Source: Methanoculleus sp. UBA374
GTDB lineage: Archaea; Halobacteriota; Methanomicrobia; Methanomicrobiales; Methanoculleaceae
Reading direction: 5' to 3'
Assembly: GCA_002508705.1 (NCBI GenBank)
Contig: DAYL01000001.1
Location: 1-47,509, forward strand
Length of the DNA stretch: 47,509 nt
Part shown: positions 16,315-23,679 of the stretch, piece by piece
Layout of the letters: every line of letters begins with the position of its first letter
Position numbering within the stretch: position 1 is the first letter of the stretch
Notes under the pieces: generated by a model
Databases searched by the model: none
What the model saw: the letters and a program-made list of their open reading frames with translations, nothing else
Told to the model about the DNA's origin: nothing
Translations under genes and position numbers: made by a program

Positions 16315-16917
16315 TTAAAATCTCGGATCGACGAGAGTCCCGATGACCTCCTCATCCCGGAGGGCGCCGCGGACCCGGTCGTCGTGCCTGCCGTTCACGA
16401 TCCGGGCCCGGAGACCGTGCTCGAAGACGAACCCGATGAACGTGGGGTCGACCTCCTCGGGAACGAAGGAGGGGTCGGTGACCCGCGAAAGGAGCCGGCG
16501 GTGGTGATGGACGCCGTCGACCGATTTGAGGAGAAGAAGGTCGGCCGAGAGTTCGTTCGCGACCCAGGCGGCAATGGTGTCGGAAGTGACGTTCCAGGAA
16601 TGAGGAAGGGGGTCGGCCCGCCGGAGGGCGCAGTAGGGGAGGAGGACCGTCACCTCGGACGGGCGGACGAGAACGGGGGCCGCCGGGACGCCGTGCGAGG
16701 CGATATACCACGCAAACTGCTCCATGCCGGAAATCGCCATCCAGTGGGCGGCGGTATCGGAGACAGCGAGGCGCCGGACGAGCTCGGCGAACTTCCCGCC
16801 GCCGGGCACGATCAGCACCGGACGGCCGACCTCCCGGAAGATCTCGAGCAGGGGGGCGACCCGGTCGAAGAGGCTGCCGCCCACCTTGACGACCAGCGGG
16901 GGTTCAAGCGGTGTCAT
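16315..16917 (-). CDS. mfnE: Amino acid kinase family protein, probable 5-(aminomethyl)-3-furanmethanol phosphate kinase
   Basis: The 200-residue product has the amino-acid-kinase fold marks: VVKVGGSLFD at the start, IVPGGGKFAELVR, a conserved HWMAISGMEQFAWYIA helix, TSDTIAAWVANELSADLLLL and KSVDGV. The short length and the AHWMAI phrase fit MfnE, which phosphorylates a furan precursor of the coenzyme methanofuran in methanogens. This specific assignment is from memory of the family and is less sure than the superfamily. The gene diverges from the secreted phospholipase D and shares a 44-base promoter region with it. The C-terminal part is variable and gives no further clue. Confidence 0.78.
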   Translation of the reverse strand: MTPLEPPLVVKVGGSLFDRVAPLLEIFREVGRPVLIVPGGGKFAELVRRLAVSDTAAHWMAISGMEQFAWYIASHGVPAAPVLVRPSEVTVLLPYCALRRADPLPHSWNVTSDTIAAWVANELSADLLLLKSVDGVHHHRRLLSRVTDPSFVPEEVDPTFIGFVFEHGLRARIVNGRHDDRVRGALRDEEVIGTLVDPRF

Positions 16918-16961
16918 ATCGTTCTGGTATTATACCGGGGGATACATAATAACTCTCGCGT
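16918..16961. promoter_or_regulatory. Divergent promoter between mfnE-like and phospholipase D genes
   Basis: The 44-base gap contains TATTATACC, which in reverse gives a TATA-like GGTATAATA close to the minus start, and ATACATAATAAC about 12-20 bases before the plus start. Both genes probably have very short leaders. The two boxes are so close that the transcripts could compete. Confidence 0.4.
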
Positions 16962-18629
16962 ATGCGCCGGATCGCCGCGACCGTCCTGCTCCTCTGCCTC
17001 CTTGCCGGAACAGCCGGCGGTATCCAGATCGTCGAGTTCTGTCCGGACCCCTACCTTCCCGGCGACCTCGACGAGTACCTGGTGATCGAGGGAGAAGGGA
17101 CGCTCGACGGGTTCGTCCTCTCGGACGGCGAGGGCGGCTACCGGTTCCCTCCGGGGACACGGGTCGACGGGCGGCTGGTGGTCGCGCGGAGCGGCCCGGC
17201 CTTCGAGCAGACACACGGCTACCCGCCCGACTTTGAGAGCGAAGAGCGGACGCCGGCCGTGCCGGACGTGATCCCGAACGGAAACCTCCTTATGGCGAAC
17301 CGGGCCGACGAACTTCTCCTCTACCGGGGGACCGACCTCGTCCAGCAGGTCGCCTGGCCTGACGACGTCCGCCCCCGGGAGGGGCAGGTCCACTACCTCG
17401 CGGATGGCGTCTGGGACCCGCGCCCGCTCGCCATCGGTCAGTCCCGCCTCTCATCCGCGACCTTCGACGACGTCGCGGTGACCGCATTCGCCGCCCCGGA
17501 CTGCTCGCGCGAAGTCTTTCTGGCGGCCGTAGCGGGCGCGGAACGCGAGATCCTCGCCAACGTCTACGAGTTCACCGACCCGGACCTTGCGGAGACGCTC
17601 ATCCGTGCCCGCGAACGGGGCGTGGCCGTGACCGTCCTCCTCGAGGGCGGGCCGGTGGGGGGCATCCCGCCGGAGGAGCGGGCGGTCGCTGGCACTCTCA
17701 ACCGGAGCGGCGTTGTGGTCCTTTCGATGACGACGACCGATGCAGCCCACGCGAAGTACCGCTACGATCACGCGAAGTATCTCGTCATTGACGCCGGGAC
17801 GGTCCTTCTCGGGAGCGAGAACTTCAAGCCCGGCGGCTATCCGGCGCCGGGACTGCAGGGCAACCGCGGGTGGGGGGTCTCTCTTGAAGACCCCGAACTC
17901 GCGGCTTACTTCCGGGAGGTCTTTCTCCTCGACGCGGCGGGCGGGGATATCGTCCCGGCAGAGGGCACGGCGGCCGATCCCGGCAGATCCTGGGCGCCCG
18001 CCTACACGGTGGAGTTCGCCCCCTGCCGCGCGGAGGGGGCGCGGGTCACGCCGGTGCTCTCTCCCGACACAAGCGCGCTCGTCACGCACCTGATCGAGGG
18101 CGCAGAGGAGAGTATCGCAATCGAGCAGGCCTACATCACAAACGAGACCGCCTACGACCTGAACCCCTATCTCGCAGCCGCGATCAACGCCTCCCGCCGG
18201 GGGGTCGCGGTGAAGGTGCTCCTCGATTCAGCCTGGTTCAACACCGAAGGCGACGCGGACAACGACGAGATGGTCGGGGTCGTCAACCGGATCGCCGCGG
18301 CCGAAGGACTCCCGCTCGAGGCGCGGCTCGCCGATATCGAGGCGAACAACCTCGCGAAGATCCATAACAAGGGCGTCATCGTCGACGGGCGTGCGGTCCT
18401 CGTCAGCAGCATCAACTGGAACGCCAATTCGCCGGCGTTCAACCGCGAAGCAGGCGTGATCGTCGAGCACCCGGAGATCGCCGCGTATTATACCCAGATT
18501 TTTCTGGACGACTGGAACGCCTCGAAAGCGGACGACGCTCCCGGGCCGGACCGGCGCAAAATAGTTGCGGCGGCATGTATCCTCATCGGGCTTCTCGCGC
18601 TCTATCTCTACCGGCGGGAGCGCGCGTGA
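16962..18629 (+). CDS. Secreted, membrane-anchored phospholipase D-like protein
   Basis: The 555-residue product begins with a signal peptide (MRRIAATVLLLCLLAGTAGG). Residues about 22-150 resemble a lamin-tail-like beta-sandwich (QIVEFCPDPYLPGDLDEYLV). Two PLD repeats follow, each with an HxKxxxxD motif: DHAKYLVIDAGTVLLGSENF near residue 270 and IHNKGVIVDGRAVLVSSINW near residue 467. A C-terminal helix (VAAACILIGLLALYLY) and basic tail (RRERA) anchor it, leaving the catalytic part outside the cell. The activity could be lipase, nuclease or transferase; the substrate cannot be read from sequence. It diverges from the mfnE-like gene and converges with the regulator pair. Confidence 0.88.
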   Translation: MRRIAATVLLLCLLAGTAGGIQIVEFCPDPYLPGDLDEYLVIEGEGTLDGFVLSDGEGGYRFPPGTRVDGRLVVARSGPAFEQTHGYPPDFESEERTPAVPDVIPNGNLLMANRADELLLYRGTDLVQQVAWPDDVRPREGQVHYLADGVWDPRPLAIGQSRLSSATFDDVAVTAFAAPDCSREVFLAAVAGAEREILANVYEFTDPDLAETLIRARERGVAVTVLLEGGPVGGIPPEERAVAGTLNRSGVVVLSMTTTDAAHAKYRYDHAKYLVIDAGTVLLGSENFKPGGYPAPGLQGNRGWGVSLEDPELAAYFREVFLLDAAGGDIVPAEGTAADPGRSWAPAYTVEFAPCRAEGARVTPVLSPDTSALVTHLIEGAEESIAIEQAYITNETAYDLNPYLAAAINASRRGVAVKVLLDSAWFNTEGDADNDEMVGVVNRIAAAEGLPLEARLADIEANNLAKIHNKGVIVDGRAVLVSSINWNANSPAFNREAGVIVEHPEIAAYYTQIFLDDWNASKADDAPGPDRRKIVAAACILIGLLALYLYRRERA

Positions 18630-18635
18630 GCGGCC

Positions 18636-18953
18636 TCACCGGCGTTCCGGGAAGCCGGCGGAGCGGCAGACGTCGCAGATGGTGATCGTCCCTTCGCCCG
18701 AGGCGACGGCCGAGACCCAGCGCTCGATCACCAGATCGAGGTCGTCGGGGAACTCCTGCCGGCTGAATCCCCGCTTCCGGCTCAGGTACTGGGAGATCGC
18801 AGCCCTGCTGATTCCGAGGCGCTTGGACGCCTCACTCTGGCTGATTCCCCGGTCGTTCACCAGCCGGTAGACCATCTCGGCGCGCATCCGGGGAAGGAGC
18901 ATACGCGCAAGGTTGTCGCAGTGCATGATGTCGCAGGGAGGGGGCTCGGTCAT
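18636..18953 (-). CDS. HTH transcriptional regulator (COG2522-like)
   Basis: The 105-residue product has a helix-turn-helix core (YRLVNDRGISQSEASKRLGI followed by SRAAISQYLSRKRG) and a C-terminal cysteine pair with phrase TICDVCRSAG that may bind metal; CDIMHC at the N-terminus could also contribute. The family of small archaeal regulators predicted by COG2522 has this plan. Its start overlaps the stop of the 18950-19183 gene by four bases (ATGA type), so both are translated together and share the palindromic operator at 19191-19207. Confidence 0.82.
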   Translation of the reverse strand: MTEPPPCDIMHCDNLARMLLPRMRAEMVYRLVNDRGISQSEASKRLGISRAAISQYLSRKRGFSRQEFPDDLDLVIERWVSAVASGEGTITICDVCRSAGFPERR

Positions 18954-19183
18954 TGTGCGGACACCATCTCGGAGTCTTTGTACTCGTAGAGGATCTGCCG
19001 GGCGTCCCGAAAGTTGAACTTCTCCACGATCATATCGTTGTCCTTGAGCCTCTTTAAGGCATAGCGGACGGTGCGGGGGGCCAGGCTGCTGAGACGGACG
19101 AGTTCCTTGTGGGTCAGGGCACCCCCGTCCTCAAGCAGCAGGAGGATCTTCCGGGAGGACGGAGGAAGGTTCACATCATCCAT
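18950..19183 (-). CDS. Winged-helix transcriptional regulator
   Basis: The 77-residue product is a compact winged helix: SRKILLLLEDGGALTHKELV, the recognition-helix region SSLAPRTVRYALKRL, and a wing (DNDMIVEKFNFRD). Such single-domain proteins in archaea often repress their own operon. The ATG follows directly after a perfect TGTTAAC-GCT-GTTAACA palindrome that would cover the transcription start. It is the first gene of a two-gene unit with the COG2522-like regulator. Confidence 0.85.
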   Translation of the reverse strand: MDDVNLPPSSRKILLLLEDGGALTHKELVRLSSLAPRTVRYALKRLKDNDMIVEKFNFRDARQILYEYKDSEMVSAQ

Positions 19184-19190
19184 ACAGGCA

Positions 19191-19207
19191 TGTTAACGCT
19201 GTTAACA
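19191..19207. promoter_or_regulatory. Perfect palindromic operator TGTTAAC-GCT-GTTAACA
   Basis: Two seven-base arms surround a three-base centre, eight bases upstream of the start at 19183. On the minus strand a TATA-like GATATG lies just beyond it, so the palindrome covers the expected transcription start. This is where an autorepressor would bind; the winged-helix protein encoded next to it is the obvious candidate. The divergent gene at 19254 may share the control. Confidence 0.65.
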
Positions 19208-19253
19208 TATCAAACTGACGGATGTTATCATCCCGTGAGCCTATAGAATACCT

Positions 19254-19619
19254 ATGCTGGAACGGCAGGAGAAAACAGCCCTCGTCGCGCTCGTATGCGT
19301 CGTCGGGATCGTGCTTGCGGCGCACCTCCTCTTCGGCGCCGTCGGTCGGCCGCTGGTCGCGACCCCATACTCCGACGATGTCCCGGACGGGGCCCTGGTC
19401 CTTCTTGAGGGGAGGATCGAGGAGGTCAGAGAGACCGCAACCGGGGGGCACCTGGTCCTCACCGTCAACGGCACCGCCGTCTTCCTGCCGCAGGACGCGG
19501 CTGCCGCGCTCGAACTCCGCGAGAACGAGAGCGTAACGCTCTATGGGGTCGTGCAGACCTACCGCGGGAAGCGGGAGGTGGTGGTCTCCTCCGCCGCGGA
19601 CATCCGGGTGCTCGGATAG
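19254..19619 (+). CDS. Membrane-anchored OB-fold-like protein
   Basis: The 121-residue product has one N-terminal helix (ALVALVCVVGIVLAAHLLFG) and an outer domain with strand phrases GALVLLEGRIEEVRE, GGHLVLTVNGTAVFLP, ESVTLYGVVQTYRGKREVVV. The strand spacing resembles an OB fold of the nucleic-acid or ligand-binding kind seen in exported archaeal proteins. The first ATG is taken as start; a CTATAG box lies too close to be its TATA, while GTTATCAT further up fits. It diverges from the regulator pair whose operator is at 19191-19207. Function unknown. Confidence 0.78.
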   Translation: MLERQEKTALVALVCVVGIVLAAHLLFGAVGRPLVATPYSDDVPDGALVLLEGRIEEVRETATGGHLVLTVNGTAVFLPQDAAAALELRENESVTLYGVVQTYRGKREVVVSSAADIRVLG

Positions 19620-19620
19620 G

Positions 19621-19836
19621 TCACTTCTTCTTTGTGTAGAAGATATCGGCACCGTCGCCGTCTCCGAAATAGGGCCGCCCCCGCCGGGGCTTCGCGGGGA
19701 TCTCTTTCGTCTTCGTGGTGTCCGGTTCGGACTCCCGGCGGGTGGGCGCCGGGGTCTCGTCGGGCCGCTTCTTTCGTCCCCCCTCCACACCGGTTCCTGA
19801 GAGGAGGTCTCCGTCGTTGATCCGCACGCTCGGCAT
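19621..19836 (-). CDS. Small charged protein of unknown function (71 aa)
   Basis: The product begins MPSVRINDGDLLSGTGVEGG, has a Pro/Thr/Lys-rich middle and ends RPYFGDGDGADIFYTKKK. A TATA-like ATATAT box about 25-30 bases before ATG 19836 supports a leaderless transcript. It appears disordered apart from the ends and shows no known domain. It converges with the OB-fold gene. A longer overlapping frame on the same strand (to 19918) looks like a shadow because its composition is arginine-rich and irregular. Confidence 0.6.
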   Translation of the reverse strand: MPSVRINDGDLLSGTGVEGGRKKRPDETPAPTRRESEPDTTKTKEIPAKPRRGRPYFGDGDGADIFYTKKK

Positions 19837-20034
19837 ACAGGACAGTTATCATCCGACCCGATATATGATACCTTGGATCGGTCCGGGAGCCTTCCGGAGA
19901 GAATATTCGGAAAAACACGCCCGCAAAGAGCCGGGAGGATTCATCTATTACAGGATAGATCGTAACACAGCGAACGGTGAGGGGCAGGATCGGCCGGTCC
20001 CCTCACGGACGCCGGCGGTTTTCCCGGAGAAGGC

Positions 20035-20547
20035 TTACAGGAACCGCTCAAAACGGTCGCGGGGCACCCGGCAGATCGGGCAGGCCTCGGGCGGCTCGTT
20101 CCGCGCGCAGAGGTAGCCGCAGACCCGACACCGCCAGACCGGGTACTTCAGGGTTCCCGGAGTCGGAACGGCCGCAGTGCGCGCTTCCTTTCGCCGCCGG
20201 CGTTCTGCCGGCGGCGGGCGCCGCTCCGGGACGGAAGCGGCGGCGCGCGTCCCGGCCACCACGTCGGGCGCGACATAGAGGGCGCAGTAGCAAGCACCGT
20301 AGTCGGCGAGATCGGGGTCACGGTAGTCACAGGGGCAGACGATGTCGAGGTCGTCCTCCCGGTTCCCGGAGGCGAGCCGGCAGGGGCAGGCTATATACCC
20401 GTAGCGTCCCCGGTTGGCGAGCAGACCCCGGGCGAGGCTACGGGTGAACTCACGGTCGGGGTTGACATGGTAACCGCCGGTCTTCGCATCGCGCTCGAGG
20501 TCCCGTATGAAGCGGTCGACTTCCTCGTCGCTCACCGTCTCAGGCAC
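20035..20547 (-). CDS. Ferredoxin-thioredoxin/disulfide reductase catalytic subunit with rubredoxin-like tail
   Basis: The 170-residue product has the catalytic FTR-beta cysteine pattern: IACPCRLASG, then DIVCPCDYRDPDLADYGACY and CALYVAPD, which bind the [4Fe-4S] cluster and form the active disulfide. A basic linker (residues about 105-130) leads to a rubredoxin-like module with CRVC and CPIC (YPVWRCRVCGYLCARNEPPE). This fusion matches the ferredoxin:disulfide reductase (FDR) described from methanogens, which uses ferredoxin electrons to reduce protein disulfides. Its start overlaps the stop of the glutaredoxin gene by eight bases, so the two form an operon; the glutaredoxin is a natural partner. 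Confidence 0.9.
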   Translation of the reverse strand: MPETVSDEEVDRFIRDLERDAKTGGYHVNPDREFTRSLARGLLANRGRYGYIACPCRLASGNREDDLDIVCPCDYRDPDLADYGACYCALYVAPDVVAGTRAAASVPERRPPPAERRRRKEARTAAVPTPGTLKYPVWRCRVCGYLCARNEPPEACPICRVPRDRFERFL

Positions 20548-20824
20548 CGACGGCCTCCCGAATCTCCTTCTCCATGAACCCCGCGATCACCTTTTTGTCG
20601 TCGATGACGATCGTCGGAAACGAGAGGTGCGGGTTCCAGCGTTCAACCTCATCGACCACACGGTCCCGTTCCTCCCCCGTGAGCAGATCCACGTAGATAT
20701 ACGAGAACCCGACGCCGAGGTTGGTGAGGAGTTCTTTTGTTCGGGCACACCAGCCGCAGGTGCTCAGGGCGTAGAGGATCACCTTGCCGCGGTCAACTCC
20801 AGGAACATGCTGCATTTCCGTCAT
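20540..20824 (-). CDS. Glutaredoxin-like protein
   Basis: The 94-residue product has the thioredoxin-fold pattern with active site STCGWCARTKELL (C-G-W-C), the cis-proline strand LSFPTIVIDDKKVIAG, and a final helix EKEIREAVG. It reduces disulfides; in methanogens lacking glutathione it is likely recharged by the FTR-type reductase encoded immediately downstream with an eight-base overlap. I take ATG 20824 (MTEMQHVPG) as start because a longer frame upstream is arginine-rich noise. A palindrome at 20849-20865 covers its promoter. Confidence 0.92.
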   Translation of the reverse strand: MTEMQHVPGVDRGKVILYALSTCGWCARTKELLTNLGVGFSYIYVDLLTGEERDRVVDEVERWNPHLSFPTIVIDDKKVIAGFMEKEIREAVGA

Positions 20825-20848
20825 GGTTGTTCTAGTATCGGAGGCAGA

Positions 20849-20865
20849 GGGTAAGTAATTTACCC
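20849..20865. promoter_or_regulatory. Palindromic promoter element GGGTAA-n5-TTACCC
   Basis: The inverted repeat surrounds an AT-rich core and sits 25-41 bases before the glutaredoxin start, exactly where the TATA box should be. Binding of a regulator here would block TBP. A redox-responsive repressor of the glutaredoxin/disulfide-reductase operon is the natural guess. Confidence 0.5.
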
Positions 20866-20962
20866 ACCGGGACGGGAGCAGACTCGCCGCAAGGAGGAGA
20901 TGATCCGGCGGGTCGGATTCGGTTATCTTCTTATTCCATGAGGAAGGAAGGTGGACCATACC

Positions 20963-21502
20963 ATGAACGCTGGAATACCCGTCGGCGCCGTGATCACGCT
21001 TGTGCTCGGGGTATGGCTCTGCTGCATTGCCGCCGCACAGGGGACGACCATCGACGAGGTCGGGAGCGTTGTCGCCGGGGAGATGGTCACCATCAGCGGG
21101 ACGACAAACCTCGCCCCCGGCAACCGTCTGATCATCACGGTGACACCGGTCGGGTTTGAACCGACGAACAAGTCCGCATCGGGAAGGACGAGCGGCACGT
21201 CGGGGACGGCCGTCGTAGAGGAGGGAAGCACCACCACAAACACCTGGTCGTTTGAGGCAGACACAACCGGGTTTGAGCCCGGCGAATATGTCGCGACCGT
21301 GGAATGGGTCGAGGGCGACGCCACCGCAAGCACCACCTTTGCCGTCACCGGGGCCGCCCCGACCACCCCGGCGGTCACCGCCGTCACACCGTCGACAACG
21401 GCGCCGACGCAAAGCCCCACCCCGACCGCGGCCGGACCCACGGTGCCGCTCGCAGCGGCGCTTGCGATAGGGCTGACCGGACATGTGCTGAAGAGAAGAT
21501 AG
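20963..21502 (+). CDS. Cell-surface protein with Thr/Pro-rich stalk and C-terminal anchor
   Basis: The 179-residue product starts MNAGIPVGAVITLVLGVWLC with a signal peptide, has one beta-sandwich domain (about residues 30-120, GEMVTISGTTNLAPGNRLII), a Thr/Pro-rich stalk suited to O-glycosylation (TTPAVTAVTPSTTAPTQSPT), and a final helix AALAIGLTGHVLKRR with basic stop. The AAGGAAGGTGG site ends eight bases before ATG 20963, so this is preferred over GTG 20951. This is the usual plan of archaeal S-layer-associated proteins in Methanomicrobiales. The next gene, 56 bases on, has the same tail architecture. Confidence 0.82.
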   Translation: MNAGIPVGAVITLVLGVWLCCIAAAQGTTIDEVGSVVAGEMVTISGTTNLAPGNRLIITVTPVGFEPTNKSASGRTSGTSGTAVVEEGSTTTNTWSFEADTTGFEPGEYVATVEWVEGDATASTTFAVTGAAPTTPAVTAVTPSTTAPTQSPTPTAAGPTVPLAAALAIGLTGHVLKRR

Positions 21503-21557
21503 GTGCCGGGACGCCGCCACGCCAACCTATATCAACAGAATCAGCACACGGGATGTC

Positions 21558-22577
21558 ATGGCACCCGAATGGATCCGCAGGCGAGGTCTCCCGGTCCTCC
21601 TCGCCATCTGTCTTCTTGCTCTCTGTGCGGGGCCGGCCGGGGCGCGCGGGCCGGGGATCAACGACATCCAGCCCTACGATACGATCTTCGTCTACGAAGA
21701 GGGGCTCAACCTCACGGGGCTCCGCAACGCGACCACGGATAACCCCGTCACGGAGCTCCGGAGGTATCAGGACGGCAACCCCGACCGGGGGGTCACGAAG
21801 GTCATCCCGGTCGCCGACGATACCGACTTTGAGGTCCAGGACTTCTCCGTGAACGGAGAGTACGGGACCTATTACGCCTTCAACCCCGCCGACGGCACGA
21901 CGGCGCTCGTCATGGTCCGCGAGCCCGAGGTCTTTCTCGACGTGGTGCTCGCGGACCCCTACCACAACGAACCCCTGACCGGGCTTTCGGTATCCCCGAA
22001 CACCCGGATAGCGTTCAGGATAGCCTCCCCCGATGTCGGGTCCTTCTACCAGGCGGGCGGCGTCTACCCGGCGACGGTCGACATCGTGATAACCCATCCG
22101 GGCGGCGCGGAGAGCACCGTCATCGGCGGGATCAACCTTGCCGGATTGAACGTCAGTTCGGCCCGGTTCTACACCGACGACTCCGGCAGGCCCGGCGCGA
22201 TCGCGCTCTCCGGCCTCCGTGAGCAGGGAACCTACACCGCCCGGGCCGTCTGGAGGACGCCGGAGGGTTTCGACGCTTACGCTCCCGACTCCGAGCCGGT
22301 GACGTTCACGGTCGGGAACCGTGTCGGGGTCGATACCGGGACGCCGACGTCCCTCCCCACGACCGCACCGACGGCAACCGTGACGCCCACACCGACGACC
22401 GCGGTCCCGACGACTCTCCCCACGACCGTACCGGCAGCGACGGAGACCGCCACGCCGGCGGTGACCGCAACCGCAACAACGCTGCCCAGCCCCTCGCCGA
22501 CCGGAGCCCCGCTCCCGGTCGCCCTGGCCGCGGCCGCGCTCGGTCTCGCCACGATCCTCATCGGCAGGCGCCGGTAA
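21558..22577 (+). CDS. DUF3821-type S-layer/cell-surface protein
   Basis: The 339-residue product has a signal peptide (RRRGLPVLLAICLLALCAGP), then a DUF3821-type opening DIQPYDTIFVYEEGLNLTGL, a domain typical of Methanomicrobiales surface proteins that recurs in many copies per genome. A second beta-sandwich (about 130-250) precedes a Thr/Pro-rich stalk with repeated LPTTAPTATVT-like units and a C-terminal anchor (LAAAALGLATILIGRRR). N-glycosylation sequons (NLT, NAT) are present. It follows the 20963 gene closely on the same strand, so both probably build the envelope together. Confidence 0.9.
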   Translation: MAPEWIRRRGLPVLLAICLLALCAGPAGARGPGINDIQPYDTIFVYEEGLNLTGLRNATTDNPVTELRRYQDGNPDRGVTKVIPVADDTDFEVQDFSVNGEYGTYYAFNPADGTTALVMVREPEVFLDVVLADPYHNEPLTGLSVSPNTRIAFRIASPDVGSFYQAGGVYPATVDIVITHPGGAESTVIGGINLAGLNVSSARFYTDDSGRPGAIALSGLREQGTYTARAVWRTPEGFDAYAPDSEPVTFTVGNRVGVDTGTPTSLPTTAPTATVTPTPTTAVPTTLPTTVPAATETATPAVTATATTLPSPSPTGAPLPVALAAAALGLATILIGRRR

Positions 22578-22633
22578 GCGAGGTCGGCAGAACCGGGGGG
22601 GCGGCCGGACCCGCCGTCTCCCGATAAAAAGAG

Positions 22634-23599
22634 TTAATGGGTCTGCCGGTAGTAGTCCCAGGCGTCGACTTCGGTACCGTTTTCAAAGATACAGACGCCG
22701 TATTCACTGCCGTCGGGGTTCTGCCGTATCTCGTAGGCGTAACCCTGCTCCTTACACCAGACCGCGGCCGGGTTGGCGATGCCAACGACGCTTTCGCCGC
22801 ACCGCGCGCAGGCCCACGGGACGGCGATGATCTCGACCGGCGTCCCCCACTGCTGGACGGTCATGACGTCGCGGGAGACCTCACCGGCGAAAGTGAGGCG
22901 CATTCCGTCGACGCGGTAGCGCTCCTCAAGCCCGAGCGGGAGGTAGTGCATCCCGTCATCGGCGATGATACCGTAGAAACCGCCCTCGAGGTCGATGTAG
23001 GCGACCGTCCCGGTCTCCGCGACGTAGGTCGCGTTTCCTGCCGTATCGATGGCGATGACCTCGACCGGAACGCCCCACTGCTGGATGGTCGCGGTATCCT
23101 CCAACACCCCGGCAACGAACGTCACGTTCGTGCCGTCGACCCGCCAGGTCTCGTCGAGACCGAGCGGGAGGTAGTGCCTGCCGTCGTCGGTGACAAGCCC
23201 GTAAAACCCGCCCTCGAGATCGATATAAGTGACCGTGGCGTTCCCGGAGACGAGCAGAACGCCGTCGATCCGCTCGATCGACCGGATCTCGACCGGGGTC
23301 CCCCACATCTGGATTCCGGCGCCGTCATCCGCAGGGTCGGCGCTGAACGCTACCCGGAGACCGTCGGTCCGGTACTCCTCCGGGAGGTCGGCGGGGAGGT
23401 AGTGCGTCCCGTCATCGGCTACGATTCCATAGAAACCACCCTCAAGGTCGACGTAAGTGATTGTCCCGTTCCCGGATATGCGGTCGGCCGGGCGGTCCTC
23501 CCCCCCGGCGGCCATGCACCCGCAGACGACAACCGCACCGAGGAGCGTGAGGACGACGGCCAGATAACTGGGGTATGAATCCTTCATAGGCATCAACAT
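22634..23599 (-). CDS. Lipoprotein with three internal repeats and a C-terminal DUF333-like domain
   Basis: The 321-residue product begins with a lipoprotein signal (LTLLGAVVVCGCMA; lipobox near the C). Three roughly 75-residue repeats follow, each opening TYVDLEGGFYGIVADDGTHY, TYIDLEGGFYGLVTDDGRHY or AYIDLEGGFYGIIADDGMHY and ending with QMWGTPVEI or QQWGVPVEV. After a CARCGE linker the tail contains NPAAVWCKEQGYAYEIRQNP then SEYGVCIFENGTEVDAWDYY, which matches the DUF333 'hemolysin-like' domain with a conserved cysteine pair. It is thus an exported, membrane-anchored protein. The repeats look like OB or small beta-barrel units; ligand unknown. ATG 23599 is chosen for its GAGGG site; 23587 is the alternative. 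Confidence 0.85.
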   Translation of the reverse strand: MLMPMKDSYPSYLAVVLTLLGAVVVCGCMAAGGEDRPADRISGNGTITYVDLEGGFYGIVADDGTHYLPADLPEEYRTDGLRVAFSADPADDGAGIQMWGTPVEIRSIERIDGVLLVSGNATVTYIDLEGGFYGLVTDDGRHYLPLGLDETWRVDGTNVTFVAGVLEDTATIQQWGVPVEVIAIDTAGNATYVAETGTVAYIDLEGGFYGIIADDGMHYLPLGLEERYRVDGMRLTFAGEVSRDVMTVQQWGTPVEIIAVPWACARCGESVVGIANPAAVWCKEQGYAYEIRQNPDGSEYGVCIFENGTEVDAWDYYRQTH

Positions 23600-23679
23600 G
23601 GATACATTCCCTCGCCGGAGGTAAGTAGATTCCCTTAACTACGAACGGATTCGAAGTTATCCCGGAAAAAAGATAGGGG

